Under the pieces are notes generated by a model. That model saw nothing but the letters and a program-made list of their open reading frames with translations, had not been told where the DNA came from and did no database searches. From Cyanobacteria bacterium QS_4_48_99 (GTDB taxonomy: Bacteria; Cyanobacteriota; Cyanobacteriia; Cyanobacteriales; Rubidibacteraceae), in NCBI GenBank assembly GCA_003021505.1, contig PXPT01000166.1, positions 62,001-126,000 of the forward strand: a DNA stretch of 64,000 bases. The letters run 5' to 3'. Made by a program: the position numbers and the translations under genes. Positions 17,341-26,782 of this stretch are shown piece by piece (position 1 is the stretch's first letter; each line of letters opens with the position of its first letter).

Positions 17341-17817
17341 TCACTCTAGGAGGCTAAAAACAGAGTCGTCGAGGTCATAACCCAGAACTTGAGCCATTGA
17401 CTTGATGCGAGAGCGGCTAGGAAGTCCTTGCTCCTCTAACCATTCTGTGAGGATAAATATTTTCTTCATCACGAAGATTTCTAGAGCCTCTGGATTGTAC
17501 TGGATGCCTTCTTTACGGTTGAACTCATGGGGAACCAACATGGCAGTATAGCGACCTAATTCCCCCGATTTCCAATCCAGCAGAAACGGCAACCACTGAT
17601 ATTTAGCATCCAAGCGCACAAACCACAGCCGCACTTCTGGGATTTCGGAGAGTTCTCTGGGATCGGTGGGTTCACGGGGGTATTCGATCTCAAAGTTAAG
17701 CTGCTGTTCGTAGTCAGCAATTTCCCTTTTTTGAAACAGTTTTTCAATCAAGGTTTGGATGGGAGAGAGATCCAAACTGTGAATGGTATCAGAGTTGAGA
17801 GTAATAGTTTCTGTCAT
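17341..17817 (-). CDS. crr6: CRR6-like (chlororespiratory reduction 6) NDH-1 assembly protein
   Basis: 158 residues from ATG 17817, where the protein begins MTETITLNSDTIHSLDLSP as in CRR6 relatives; the 31 codons open upstream have no conserved character. Diagnostic text is EIEYPREPTDPRELSEIPEVRLWFVRLDAKYQWLPFLLDWKSGELGRY, then VPHEFNRKEGIQYNPEALEIFV and KSMAQVLGYDLDD. CRR6 is needed in plants and cyanobacteria for maturation of the NDH-1 hydrophilic arm through NdhI. The ndhI gene is also in this window, about 26 kb away. It sits among accessory-looking genes, so the neighbourhood is not informative. Confidence 0.82.
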   Translation of the reverse strand: MTETITLNSDTIHSLDLSPIQTLIEKLFQKREIADYEQQLNFEIEYPREPTDPRELSEIPEVRLWFVRLDAKYQWLPFLLDWKSGELGRYTAMLVPHEFNRKEGIQYNPEALEIFVMKKIFILTEWLEEQGLPSRSRIKSMAQVLGYDLDDSVFSLLE

Positions 17818-17949
17818 CTGATCTTGTCTCGCAATTGTTAATTCCTTGATGCTCGAATGAAATCTCGGGGCATGGTAGTTATTAAAATTATGAATTACGG
17901 GTACGGGCAACGCTCACAAGCTTCCCAGTGTTCCTCGGAAGACAAGGAC

Positions 17950-18066
17950 ACGGGTGCGACGGGGCTCTCAGAGGAGGGGGTGTGTGCGCCAACTGCGGGC
18001 GCACCTTGTAAGCCCCGTCTGTCCGTCGGCGCCTTGCGAACCGCCGGCTCGCCCCTACGAATTACC
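17950..18066 (-). repeat. Dispersed structured repeat, copy A
   Basis: Read on the minus strand the repeat runs from GTAATTCGTAGGGGCGAGCC through GACGGACAGACGGGGCTTAC to a hairpin GTGCGCC/GGCGCAC and CACACACCCCC. Two more copies lie at 25365-25413 and 26783-26890, and a partial one at 12681. The hairpin flanks are conserved while the stem varies. Confidence 0.7.
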
Positions 18067-18299
18067 TAACTGTTCCTCTCGCTTACTTCCCCATCCACAA
18101 TCTCATATCCCCAGCTCGGATGGCGGTTTGCCAGTTGCTTGGCAGCCTCATACTCTCCTATACGACACAACTCAGCCAACTGTTGATATCCCGCCTCTTT
18201 TTGCCCGTGCAATTTATCTCTACGGTGCTTCTCTCTTTCAGCATCTGAGCAAGGTGGGCGTTGCCAACCAAACGCATCAATTTCGTGAATTCGTTTCAC
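18066..18299 (-). CDS. Small protein with HPxWGYxIVDGxV tail motif
   Basis: 77 residues from GTG 18299, chosen because AAGGAGG ends five bases upstream; longer starts would overlap the preceding gene. The charged N-terminus (KRIHEIDAFGWQRPPCSDAEREKHRR) precedes a helical segment and the ending NRHPSWGYEIVDGEV. That tail is the same as the C-terminal tail of the gene immediately upstream (AEHPEWGYQIVDGQV), so the two are partial paralogues. The ten-base spacing to the upstream stop indicates translation from one transcript. Function unknown. Confidence 0.6.
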   Translation of the reverse strand: MKRIHEIDAFGWQRPPCSDAEREKHRRDKLHGQKEAGYQQLAELCRIGEYEAAKQLANRHPSWGYEIVDGEVSERNS

Positions 18300-18309
18300 A
18301 TTCACCTCC

Positions 18310-19509
18310 TTAAAAAGGGAATTTGTCAACGACTTGCCCATCAACGATTTGGTATCCCCATTCGGGATGTTCGGCAATTTGCTTTTCTACCAATGTTTGC
18401 CCCATCGGTGTTTTGTAAGCTTCCTGCAACGCAGAAAGACTAGGAGGCTCTTTTTCTGGCTGCTGCGATTCGGCTTCAACCTCCTCCTGAGCATCAGAAC
18501 TAGACGTTAGCCGAGAAGATTGCGGCGCTACCGAAGAAAGCTTTTCCATAACACTTTGTTTGGTGATTTGTGGTTTGTCCGTAAAAGAGGGGGGAAGGTA
18601 GGGAGTTGCCACGCCGGAGTTTTTGGCTTTAATTGCTTCATCTGCTACGCGATCGCATTTTCTCAAAAATCCCTCCCACAAGTCTTTCCCTAAAACGGGA
18701 TCTCTGAGATCACGGCGGGCTTTCGATAAGGCGGCCTCGATGGGTTCTCCTTTGTTGAGGTGATACTGAGTGCGTTCTTCCTCTAATGCGGGATAGGGCA
18801 CTCCTGGTTCAATCTCCCATTCCTGCTGATGTTTTTGACTTTCTCCTAGGGAAATGCCAGAAATAAATTCTTCCCAAAATGGGGAGATAATGCCTTTAGT
18901 TATCCCATCAATAATCTTAAATACCCATCCCGAAGGATAATTCATTCCTTGCTTTTTGGCATAGTCGAATAAAGCTTTTTGAAACGCTTCAAATTGCTCC
19001 TGAGATTCCCAAGGACCTTCAAATTGATAATTAGGAGTAACTTTGACGGAAATAGGCTGGCGACGGACTGGAAAAAATTTGTCAGTTTTGACACCTCTAG
19101 AACGGCGACCCACCGGGTCACCCCTACCTACTGTGGTGTCGTTGGTTTCTGGGGCGCTTTCTGAGTCTTTGGGGGAAAAAGAAGACGCTTGCTCCCCGGC
19201 AGCTAATCTTTTCTCAAGCGCATCAACATCTGGTAAAAATGAGCGGGTTTCGCTATTATTATCTAGCAACTCCTCTTGAAGCAGCGCTCGCTCTACCAAT
19301 TGACGTCGGGCTAGTTCTTGTTCGCTCCGATTTAAACCTGTGGCATTTTCAATTTCTTGGCAGCTAAGGCTCACCCAGTCATCGGGATTGCTACTGTTAA
19401 AAAGATAGCAAAAAAGCACAGAAGCGGTAACACCACCAGTCACTTTCGCTAGCCCAGGATAGTAAACGGCAGCATCTCCCAGATTGCGCCAAAATGCTCC
19501 TAGTTTCAT
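18310..19509 (-). CDS. Winged-helix protein resembling phage/plasmid replication-initiation proteins
   Basis: 399 residues. The N-terminus (AVYYPGLAKVTGGVTASVLFCYLFN...WVSLSCQEIENATGLNRSEQELARRQLVERALLQEE, residues 13-80) is the winged helix found at the front of many prophage and mobile-element replication or DnaD-like proteins. A long polar middle (about 85-330, including a Trp/aromatic module FEGPWESQEQFEAFQKALFDYAKKQ) follows, and the end is the AEHPEWGYQIVDGQV motif shared with the next gene. DNA binding is likely; a replication role is inference. No integrase, origin or partition genes are adjacent. Start ATG 19509. Confidence 0.55.
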   Translation of the reverse strand: MKLGAFWRNLGDAAVYYPGLAKVTGGVTASVLFCYLFNSSNPDDWVSLSCQEIENATGLNRSEQELARRQLVERALLQEELLDNNSETRSFLPDVDALEKRLAAGEQASSFSPKDSESAPETNDTTVGRGDPVGRRSRGVKTDKFFPVRRQPISVKVTPNYQFEGPWESQEQFEAFQKALFDYAKKQGMNYPSGWVFKIIDGITKGIISPFWEEFISGISLGESQKHQQEWEIEPGVPYPALEEERTQYHLNKGEPIEAALSKARRDLRDPVLGKDLWEGFLRKCDRVADEAIKAKNSGVATPYLPPSFTDKPQITKQSVMEKLSSVAPQSSRLTSSSDAQEEVEAESQQPEKEPPSLSALQEAYKTPMGQTLVEKQIAEHPEWGYQIVDGQVVDKFPF

Positions 19510-19943
19510 GGTGACAACCTTGCTGTTCGCACTTTTTTAAGGTGCTAACACGCTTACTAAAAGACGATACCAATCTTTAAGATAACAAGCATGGTACCTC
19601 ACCACCGAGTCTAATTTTTGCCAAACTACTAACTCAGGCAGTAACACGAGACTCTTCCACTATGGGAGCGGAACTATTTGTTGTAGCCACGAAGCGATTG
19701 CTCTATGGGCACTTGGATCCCACAGCATCACGTAGGAGCGCAATCCGCTTAGAGTGGACATTTTGAACCTTACCAGGCTAAACTAGTGAGGAGTACGAGT
19801 TATTCATATTGGTAATCTAATAACCAGTATCCCTACAAATTCTCTGCTCTAGTGAAAACCAGGGTTGTTGCGTCAAGCCTCATTGTTAACAGAAGGCTTG
19901 GCTTTCGCATGCAGAAGTAGGAGATGGGAATGGAAGGAAAAAA
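19510..19943. other. Intergenic upstream of the Fur-family gene
   Basis: About 430 bases between divergent genes, so it must hold promoters for both. No clear minus-35/minus-10 pair or Fur/PerR palindrome could be fixed by eye, and no ORF or RNA gene was seen. Confidence 0.5.
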
Positions 19944-20468
19944 ATGGATCGGATACACCATCAGCGAGAAACCTTAAGTACGAAAACTAAGGAAGCGTCG
20001 GCAAAGCCAAATCGCTCTCTAGAAGACGCATTAAACCAGTGTCAGTCTCTAGGAATGCGCTTGAGCCGCCAACGCCGCTCGATTTTAGAGCTGCTATGGC
20101 AAGCCGAAGAACACCTCTCAGCCAGAGAAATTTATGATCGCCTCAACCAACAAGGTAAAGAAATTGGTCATACCTCGGTATATCAAAACCTAGAGGCACT
20201 ATCGAGTCATGGCATTATCGAATGCCTGGATCGCTGTGAGGGACGGCTATACGGCAATATTAGCGACACTCACAGCCACATTAACTGCATCGATACTGAC
20301 CAGATTATTGATATTTATGTAAAACTCCCCGAAGATCTAATTAAGCAAATTGAACAAAGAACCGGAGTAGAAATTACTGAGTATCGGATTGATTTCTTCG
20401 GCTACCAGAAATCTAATCCCGATCACGAAATTAATAGCCAATCGCCTCAAACTATACCTTCCCAATAG
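19944..20468 (+). CDS. perR: Fur-family transcriptional regulator, PerR/FurC type
   Basis: 174 residues. A winged-helix DNA-binding domain (residues about 25-105: LGMRLSRQRRSILELLWQAEEHLSAREIYDRLNQQGKEIGHTSVYQNLEALSSHGIIE) precedes the metal-binding dimerisation domain (THSHINCIDTDQIIDIYVKLPEDL). The second cysteine of the usual CxxC pair and the C-terminal CxxC are absent. The wording closely follows my memory of Anabaena FurC, a PerR homologue that senses peroxide. Zur or iron-Fur are less likely. Start ATG 19944 follows AAGGAA. It stands alone. Confidence 0.78.
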   Translation: MDRIHHQRETLSTKTKEASAKPNRSLEDALNQCQSLGMRLSRQRRSILELLWQAEEHLSAREIYDRLNQQGKEIGHTSVYQNLEALSSHGIIECLDRCEGRLYGNISDTHSHINCIDTDQIIDIYVKLPEDLIKQIEQRTGVEITEYRIDFFGYQKSNPDHEINSQSPQTIPSQ

Positions 20469-20759
20469 GCAGGTGATCGCACTTACCCAGTTAGAGTTAG
20501 CATGCTGCATCTGTGGCAGAGTTTTTGGTTTGGCTGTGTGTGCCAGCGAATAAGACTCCCTAGGGTGACGCAGCGTCTAGTTGGGGCGATTGCATCCAGA
20601 GAGATTTTGGTTTAGTTTCTGATTAGATTAGGCAAAACGGGCTTGAAGAATATCTAATTCTGATTAAACTAGGGGCAAATGCGCCGAGCAGATGATAAAA
20701 CAGGCTTGGTTGGAACGCGCTCTTGAGCCGCAAAAATTGCCCCTTTATAAGAACGATTC

Positions 20760-22562
20760 GTGAGCGATCGCCCAATTCAACTGCTTCTCGTTGACAATGA
20801 CCCAGTTTTTCAATTGGGTTTCTCTTCTGCGCTCGAACCCTTTAACGACTTACAAGTTGTTGCTCAACTTGATACAGCTACCGCCGCTTTAGAGAGACTC
20901 GCCGAACAGACTGGGGAAAATGCCCCCGACTTGGTGGTATTGGAGCTAGGGATTGGGCGTTCCTCTCCCCATCAAATCTCTGGCTTACAACTGTGCCAGC
21001 AGTTAAAAAACCAGTATCCCCACTTACCGATTTTCCTACTCAGTGCGGAAGCGGAACCGGAGCAACTGGCTACAGCGCTAGACATTGGTATCGAGGGCTA
21101 CTGCCCGAAAGGGATAGCGATCACCGAGTTAGTTCATGCCCTCACTCAGGTAGCATCGGGGGAAACATACGGGAGAGAATCGGCCCCACGCGCCTTTCAG
21201 GATGACAGCAGCGCTTCTACAACGTCATCCCCTCGCTCCCAACCGCGTCATAACTGGCTTTACAAACAGCGCCAATCGGGCTTGCGCTACATTGACGAGA
21301 ATTTGGCACAGGTGAGAGCACAGCTACAAAAACATTCTCAGCTCTCTCTGTTTGATTGGCTGTTTTGGACAGGAGTGCGGCGAGAACTGGTAGTGTCTCG
21401 CTGGTTGGTGAATCAGCTTTTGCCTGTGGAGGTTGTTTTTGTCTCGCCCAACCAGGAAGAAGGGGAGCAGGGTAACAGCAGCAGGAACGCGGGGACGCGG
21501 GGAAGCGGGGACAAGGAGGGGGAGAGAGTTCCCCAGCATCAAGCTTTAGCCCCGACAGAGATAGAGCAGCAGTCTGCCATTACGCCCCAGCAATCAGTTT
21601 CCTCAGCAGTATTTGATTCTACCCTGGCAAAAATCCAGTTGGGCGTGGAAAACCCGAGTGGCAGCCCTTTGGAAATTGACGTTCTCCAGCCAGACAAAAA
21701 GAAGGAACTGCTGTATGTAGTTCTTAATCAAGTCAGGGAAGCAATGGAGGAATTGCGCTTTTTGCAAGTCACGCCCGAGCAGTTGCCCGAGAGGCGATCA
21801 CTCATCCTGCGAGATTTGTGGCAATCCTCAACAGTGGAATTTTTTAGCAAATATTACACCCCCACTGTGGGAACTTACGAGTATCGCATTTACGACCTCA
21901 TGCTACAAAATGCTGCGATCGTGCAGGAGATGATTTTAAACAAAATTCCCCTAGTCGTGGAGCTATTCGCCTATTTAGTTTTTGAAAAACCCCTTGTGGT
22001 TGAGAATGTTTCCTACCGCATTGAAGCTCCCGAAGCCAAAGCACGAGCCGAGGCACTCCTACAAAACATGAGCGTGCAAATTGCCAATAGCGTGATGCAG
22101 CTACTTTTAAATAATTTTCCCGAAGTGGAAGAAGTAAAAGAAAGTTTGTATAGTAGGCGCTTTTTTTCATCCCGAGAAATCACTCGCTTTCGCAACAATT
22201 TATCCTGGAAATATCGCCAAAATTATTACTGGGAAGAACCGAAGGCAATTTTTGAGAGCAAGTATCGTCTGTTTGTCCTGAAACGCAACAGCATCCAAAC
22301 CATATTTATCTATACCCCTCGCCAGAATGAACTCCTCCAGCTTCGGGGAATTCGTTGGAGTGTCACCCTTGCTTTGGAAACCCGCGATGCGATCGCTCCC
22401 CGCCTTCGTTCGGTGGTTGGATTTGTTGGTAATGGCGTTTTCTATCTCCTCACGCAAGTCATAGGCAGAGGGATTGGCTTAATTGGGCGCGGAATCGTCC
22501 AAGGATTAGGCACCACCCTACAAGACACCCGCTATCGCAAAGATGGCGAACGAGGGAAGTAG
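20760..22562 (+). CDS. Response-regulator receiver protein with DUF3685 (Ycf55-like) domain
   Basis: 600 residues from GTG 20760. The first 125 residues are a receiver domain (LLLVDNDPVF, DLVVLELGIG, PIFLLSAE, GYCPKG). The normal phospho-acceptor Asp at the end of beta-3 appears as Glu (VLELG), so phosphorylation is doubtful. Residues about 165-590 form DUF3685, the cyanobacterial equivalent of red-algal plastid Ycf55, with WLYKQRQSGLRYIDENLAQV, LRDLWQSSTVEFFSKYYTP and RNNLSWKYRQNYYWEEPKAIFESKY. A purine-rich in-frame filler (DNA 21461-21530) separates subdomains. Function unknown. Confidence 0.85.
   Translation: MSDRPIQLLLVDNDPVFQLGFSSALEPFNDLQVVAQLDTATAALERLAEQTGENAPDLVVLELGIGRSSPHQISGLQLCQQLKNQYPHLPIFLLSAEAEPEQLATALDIGIEGYCPKGIAITELVHALTQVASGETYGRESAPRAFQDDSSASTTSSPRSQPRHNWLYKQRQSGLRYIDENLAQVRAQLQKHSQLSLFDWLFWTGVRRELVVSRWLVNQLLPVEVVFVSPNQEEGEQGNSSRNAGTRGSGDKEGERVPQHQALAPTEIEQQSAITPQQSVSSAVFDSTLAKIQLGVENPSGSPLEIDVLQPDKKKELLYVVLNQVREAMEELRFLQVTPEQLPERRSLILRDLWQSSTVEFFSKYYTPTVGTYEYRIYDLMLQNAAIVQEMILNKIPLVVELFAYLVFEKPLVVENVSYRIEAPEAKARAEALLQNMSVQIANSVMQLLLNNFPEVEEVKESLYSRRFFSSREITRFRNNLSWKYRQNYYWEEPKAIFESKYRLFVLKRNSIQTIFIYTPRQNELLQLRGIRWSVTLALETRDAIAPRLRSVVGFVGNGVFYLLTQVIGRGIGLIGRGIVQGLGTTLQDTRYRKDGERGK
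21461..21530 (+). repeat. Purine-rich filler repeat inside the DUF3685 gene
   Basis: The tract AAGAAGGGGAGCAGGGTAAC and then ACGCGGGGACGCGGGGAAGC matches the filler that occupies 22563-22635 and 34590-34760. In frame it encodes a Gly/Arg/Ser-rich loop (SSRNAGTRGSGDKEGERV) with no structural character. Confidence 0.55.
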
Positions 22563-22855
22563 GTACGGGGACGCGGGATGGGGGATGCGGAAGGGGAAAA
22601 AGGAAGCAGGGGAGGCAGGGGGAGCAGGGGAAGAAATATTTAACCCTTTAATCTGTTTAATCTGTAATAGACGCGAAATTTCGCCTCCCTAACATTAACC
22701 TGTAACCTGCAACCTTTAGCGCAATCCACGACAGTGACGAAACAGTGAAGTTAGACTAGGTGCAGGCTCTTCTACTTTTGGTTATTGCCATCTACACCAA
22801 GCGTGCCTTCTCTAGCACGGGTTCGAGTCAAGCTGTCAGCTCATATGGCATTCGC

Positions 22856-24805
22856 ATGAAGAAAACTTGGATGAAAGCGTGGACGAAGCGGCGAGCCGCC
22901 AGCGGTTCTAGAAAAAACCAACCCAGCCCAAGGCATCTGAGTCGGAAAAAAGCCTCGCGACGACTGTTGCCGTTCGCTGCGGGTTGGATCATGTTCCAAA
23001 GTGTTTTGCTGGGAACGCCCGCCCTTGCTCAAAAACAGCAGAATACTCTCAGCTACAGCCAGCTATTGCAGAAAATCGAGCAGGGTCAAGTCACAAGCGT
23101 AGAAATCAATCCGCAGTCAAACACGGCAGAAGTCGATCTTGCTGGGCAAAACGGAAGTGATGCAACCAGGAAAGTCCAACTGTTCGAGCAGAATCAGGAG
23201 CTAATTGATAAACTTCGTGCCAATGATGTAGCAATCGATATTCAGTCCTCTGCTGACAACTCGGAGGCGGTGGGGTTAGCAATTAACCTAGCGCTGGGAC
23301 TGGCCTTACTAGTAGGACTGCTCCTTATCCTGCGCCGTTCTAGTAAGTCTTCCGGGCAAGCGATGAGCTTTGGCAAATCCCGAGCCAAATTTCACATGGA
23401 AGCCCAAACGGGCATCAAGTTTGATGATGTTGCCGGCATTGACGAAGCCAAAGAAGAATTACAGGAAGTAGTGACCTTTCTCAAGCAAACGGAACGTTTC
23501 ACTTCCGTGGGTGCTCGGATTCCTAAAGGGGCACTGTTGGTTGGTGCGCCTGGAACAGGTAAAACGCTACTTGCCAAGGCAGTCGCAGGGGAAGCTGGTG
23601 TTCCTTTCTTTAGCATCTCTGGTTCAGAATTTGTGGAGATGTTTGTTGGTGTGGGTGCTTCGCGGGTGCGCGACCTCTTTAAGAAAGCGAAAGAAAATGC
23701 GCCTTGCCTGATCTTTATCGACGAACTCGACGCAGTGGGACGCAAGCGAGGTGCTGGAGTTGGTGGTGGCAATGACGAAAGAGAGCAAACGCTCAACCAA
23801 CTCTTAACTGAAATGGATGGGTTTGAACCCAACACTGGCATTATCATTATTGCCGCAACTAACCGTCCCGATGTGTTGGATGGAGCGCTACTGCGACCAG
23901 GTCGGTTTGACCGTCAGGTAGGCGTGGATTTGCCGAGCTACAACGGCAGATTAGGCATTTTGCAAGTTCATGCCCGCAACAAAAAGCTGTCATCGGAAGT
24001 TTCCCTAGAAGCGATCGCCCGTCGCACTCCTGGATTCGCTGGTGCCGATTTGGCGAACATGATCAACGAAGCTGCTATATTAGCAGCCCGGCGGCGCAAA
24101 GGGGCAATTAGTTACCTCGAAATTGATGATGCGATTGATCGCGTTACTGTGGGTATGAACCTCAATCCCCTTCTCGATAGCAAGAAAAAGCGGCTGATTG
24201 CCTACCATGAGGTCGGTCACGCCTTGCTGATGACCTTATTGGAAAATTCTGACCCCCTCAACAAAGTCACCATCATTCCTCGCTCAGGCGGCGTGGGTGG
24301 CTTTTCTCAACAGAGCCACGACGAAGATATGGTCGATAGTGGTCTCTACAGTCGCAGTTGGATTCTCGACCGCCTGACCATCACCTTAGGCGGCAGAGCG
24401 GCAGAAAAAGAGGTGTTTGGCGATGCGGAAGTAACTAGCGGAGCCAGCAACGACATCAGAGTCGTTACCAATCTCGCTCGGGAGATGGTTACTCGCTATG
24501 GCATGTCGGAGTTGGGACCAATGGCACTGGAAGGTTCCAACGACCAAGTTTTTCTGGGAGGAGGAGACTTAAACAATGGTGCTGAATATTCCGACGAGAT
24601 AGCAAAGCGAATTGACCAGCAAGTGCGGGCGCTCACCATGCATAGCTATGAGCAAGCTCGCCACATCATCCGTGAAAATCGCTCCCTAGTCGACCATTTG
24701 GTGGACATTTTGCTGTATGAAGAAACCATCGAAGGCGATCGCTTCCGCCAAATTGTCGCTGAATACACGACGCTACCACAGAAACAGCTTGCAGCCTCTC
24801 GTTAA
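22856..24805 (+). CDS. ftsH: ATP-dependent zinc metalloprotease FtsH
   Basis: 649 residues if started at ATG 22856 (MKKTWMKAW); an in-frame GTG at 22760 would add 32 residues, and neither has a clear ribosome-binding site. Membrane segments lie at the N-terminus ([21 protein letters not shown]) and at about residues 140-162. The AAA domain has Walker A GAPGTGKT, Walker [12 protein letters not shown], and the second region of homology [21 protein letters not shown]. The protease domain has the zinc motif HEVGH. FtsH hexamers degrade damaged thylakoid and plasma-membrane proteins, notably D1 in photosystem II repair. Which of the usual four cyanobacterial paralogues this is cannot be decided. 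Confidence 0.95.
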   Translation: MKKTWMKAWTKRRAASGSRKNQPSPRHLSRKKASRRLLPFAAGWIMFQSVLLGTPALAQKQQNTLSYSQLLQKIEQGQVTSVEINPQSNTAEVDLAGQNGSDATRKVQLFEQNQELIDKLRANDVAIDIQSSADNSEAVGLAINLALGLALLVGLLLILRRSSKSSGQAMSFGKSRAKFHMEAQTGIKFDDVAGIDEAKEELQEVVTFLKQTERFTSVGARIPKGALLVGAPGTGKTLLAKAVAGEAGVPFFSISGSEFVEMFVGVGASRVRDLFKKAKENAPCLIFIDELDAVGRKRGAGVGGGNDEREQTLNQLLTEMDGFEPNTGIIIIAATNRPDVLDGALLRPGRFDRQVGVDLPSYNGRLGILQVHARNKKLSSEVSLEAIARRTPGFAGADLANMINEAAILAARRRKGAISYLEIDDAIDRVTVGMNLNPLLDSKKKRLIAYHEVGHALLMTLLENSDPLNKVTIIPRSGGVGGFSQQSHDEDMVDSGLYSRSWILDRLTITLGGRAAEKEVFGDAEVTSGASNDIRVVTNLAREMVTRYGMSELGPMALEGSNDQVFLGGGDLNNGAEYSDEIAKRIDQQVRALTMHSYEQARHIIRENRSLVDHLVDILLYEETIEGDRFRQIVAEYTTLPQKQLAASR

Positions 24806-24912
24806 ACTAGTTGAGTGAAACTTACAACTGATGCACAGAACATACTCCGCGTTCAGCCCAGCAATGCGGGGTTCCATCTTGCTAATAGATAGCTCTCGAA
24901 GCTACTCCACCC

Positions 24913-25293
24913 ATGTTGGAAATGCTGCCGTTCCGAATCAATTTCGATGCTACGATGATCGCCGGTGCCTGCCTCTGGTCATTTGCTCTCTATTTGAGCC
25001 TTTTCTCAGTGAGGGAGTGGATTACAACCCAACTGGATCGATGGTTTAACTTTGCCGAGCGATCGCTCTATACCTCAGCCGAAGAATTTGAGAGAACTCG
25101 TCAGGCAAGAGAGTCCCAAAACGCCTTTTATGCCTCTCTTTTTAGTATTATCCCTTTTTTAGGGGTGGGAATTCTGTGCAATCTAGGCGTAGAATTCAGC
25201 CTCGGTCGTAGTTGGGCAATTAGCATGGGGCTACTCGCTTGTATGGCTTGTGGAGTCTATGAACTGGGGCGACAGTCGAATCAGTCGGACTAG
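24913..25293 (+). CDS. Small conserved membrane protein of unknown function
   Basis: 126 residues with three likely membrane helices: FDATMIAGACLWSFALYLSLFS, AFYASLFSIIPFLGVGILCNLGVEF and SWAISMGLLACMACGVYELG. Between the first two is an amphipathic charged loop (REWITTQLDRWFNFAERSLYTSAEEFERTRQARES). The strong hydrophobic pattern and good codon use indicate a real gene, but I cannot name the family. It lies 107 bases downstream of ftsH on the same strand, so co-transcription is possible. Confidence 0.65.
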   Translation: MLEMLPFRINFDATMIAGACLWSFALYLSLFSVREWITTQLDRWFNFAERSLYTSAEEFERTRQARESQNAFYASLFSIIPFLGVGILCNLGVEFSLGRSWAISMGLLACMACGVYELGRQSNQSD

Positions 25294-25364
25294 CGGGTTG
25301 AAAGTGAGGGGTGAGGAGTCAAAGAGGTGAGGGAGTGAGGTGCGGAGGGGAAATAACGTTGAGA

Positions 25365-25413
25365 CGCGACGGGGCTTACAGGGTTTCGAAGAAACCTCGA
25401 AACACAGCCCCTC
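25365..25413 (+). repeat. Dispersed structured repeat, copy C
   Basis: GCGACGGGGCTTACAGG is followed by a hairpin GTTTCGA...TCGAAAC and CACAGCCCCTC. The flanks are the same as in copy B (26783-26890), but the stem sequence is completely different and still pairs. Confidence 0.65.
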
Positions 25414-25513
25414 AAATTTCGTGTCTGTACGCGTTAGCCTCCCCTCTGCCCCTCTGCACCTGGAGCTCCTGGAGCTTTTTCCCACGCTCTCACTTCTTCC
25501 CTGCCCCTCTCTC

Positions 25514-26773
25514 CTAGTTTTGGGCTTCTAGTTCCTCCCAGACTAACTGCGTGATCTTTTCAGAAGCCCCCGATTGACCTCGGATAGACTGGAGGCGCGA
25601 TCGCAGTTGTGAGAGTTTCTCGGGATGATTCAACCAATCGAGGGCAACTTCTGCAACAGCGGAGGGCTCGAGGTTGCCCACCAGTTCAGGCACAATCTCT
25701 TCCTGAGTCCAAATATTGGGCCAAGCAAATAAACGCTTTCGGCGCAGCACAAGCCAGTTAATCAGTTTGGCAAAGTTTGTCCCCACGCCTGGTAAGTTTG
25801 CTAACAGTCCCGGTATGCCATCCCAAGAGCGCATCGCATCTAGTTGCTGTGTGGGCAGCAAGACAATCATGGGGATTGCTAAAGCTGCCAGTTCAGCGGT
25901 ATTAGCTCCTACTGTCGTCAGACAAAGCTCGCACTGAGATAACAAGTCGTAGGCAGGAAACTCTGTCCAAAGCTCCACCTCTAAACCTTGAGTTGTCTTG
26001 AGATAGGGGTGTTCATTGGGGGGATCTGGAATAACCAGTTCCGCCGTTGTCCCTCCGACTAGCCCAATCACCGGATTGTGTTGGGGATTGCAAAAGCGAG
26101 CAAGGGTTTGCAGCTCCAGCGTGGGCGCAACAGGAATCACAAAGCGAGTCTGAGGATTTTGGGCATGAACCGCCTCAGCGATCACTAACCCCAAAGGCAT
26201 GAGCTGAGATAGTTTGGCTGCTTTCGATCCCGGCAGGATTCCGATGAGTTTTTCTCCCTTGTCCCCTTGTCTCTTTGTACCCCCTGCTTCTCTTGCGTCT
26301 GCCATTAAATCCCCAACCACCGTCATTTTGTGGCGATATTTTGGGGGCGCTTGGGCGACAATTTCGGGTTTGGCGACTCCAAATCGGTCAATCCACCGCA
26401 GCCAGCGAGCCTCCCATTCCCCATAGGCAACTGTGGGATAGCCGAGACGCTTACCAATCATGACTGGGAAAAACTGATCGCCTCCGAGAAACAACACCAC
26501 CCCGCGCTCATACCAGTCCCAATTGTCCGCAGTTCTGCCCAACAGCAAAAACGGGAAAAAGTGTTGGGCACTCTGAACCCGATCAACCTCAGAGAATTCA
26601 CGCGCCATTGCTGGTTCTGAACCCGTGGCATTAGGGCAGGGGGAAAGAACCGCTGAAATCCGTAGCTTGTACCTTGACTCCAGTTGTTTCCGCAGTAAGG
26701 GTAAAACAGGTCGTACCCAGGTTGCTAACTCCCCAGGACCATTGGAAAGAATTAATACATCGACTGGTTGCAT
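25514..26773 (-). CDS. Lipid-A-disaccharide-synthase-related glycosyltransferase-like protein
   Basis: 419 residues. It belongs to the cyanobacterial family annotated as LpxB-related, with a GT-B fold. The N-terminus is DVLILSNGPGELATWVRPVLPLL, a first Rossmann-like domain ends around residue 170, and the C-terminal donor-binding half contains IGILPGSKAAKLSQLMPL, VEVELWTEFPAYDLLSQCELCLTTVGANTAELAALAIPMIVLLP and a LAALAIP-type loop. True LpxB makes lipid A disaccharide; the activity of this branch is unproven and the acceptor unknown. Residues about 161-176 (GGTKRQGDKGEK) come from a purine-rich filler repeat in the DNA (26240-26300). Start ATG 26773. Confidence 0.78.
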   Translation of the reverse strand: MQPVDVLILSNGPGELATWVRPVLPLLRKQLESRYKLRISAVLSPCPNATGSEPAMAREFSEVDRVQSAQHFFPFLLLGRTADNWDWYERGVVLFLGGDQFFPVMIGKRLGYPTVAYGEWEARWLRWIDRFGVAKPEIVAQAPPKYRHKMTVVGDLMADAREAGGTKRQGDKGEKLIGILPGSKAAKLSQLMPLGLVIAEAVHAQNPQTRFVIPVAPTLELQTLARFCNPQHNPVIGLVGGTTAELVIPDPPNEHPYLKTTQGLEVELWTEFPAYDLLSQCELCLTTVGANTAELAALAIPMIVLLPTQQLDAMRSWDGIPGLLANLPGVGTNFAKLINWLVLRRKRLFAWPNIWTQEEIVPELVGNLEPSAVAEVALDWLNHPEKLSQLRSRLQSIRGQSGASEKITQLVWEELEAQN

Positions 26774-26782
26774 TCATAATTT

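Noticed and set aside
17341-19509. A complete integrative element spanning crr6 and the winged-helix gene
   Set aside because: No integrase, direct repeats, att site at a tRNA, or partition genes are visible, and crr6 is a core cyanobacterial gene.
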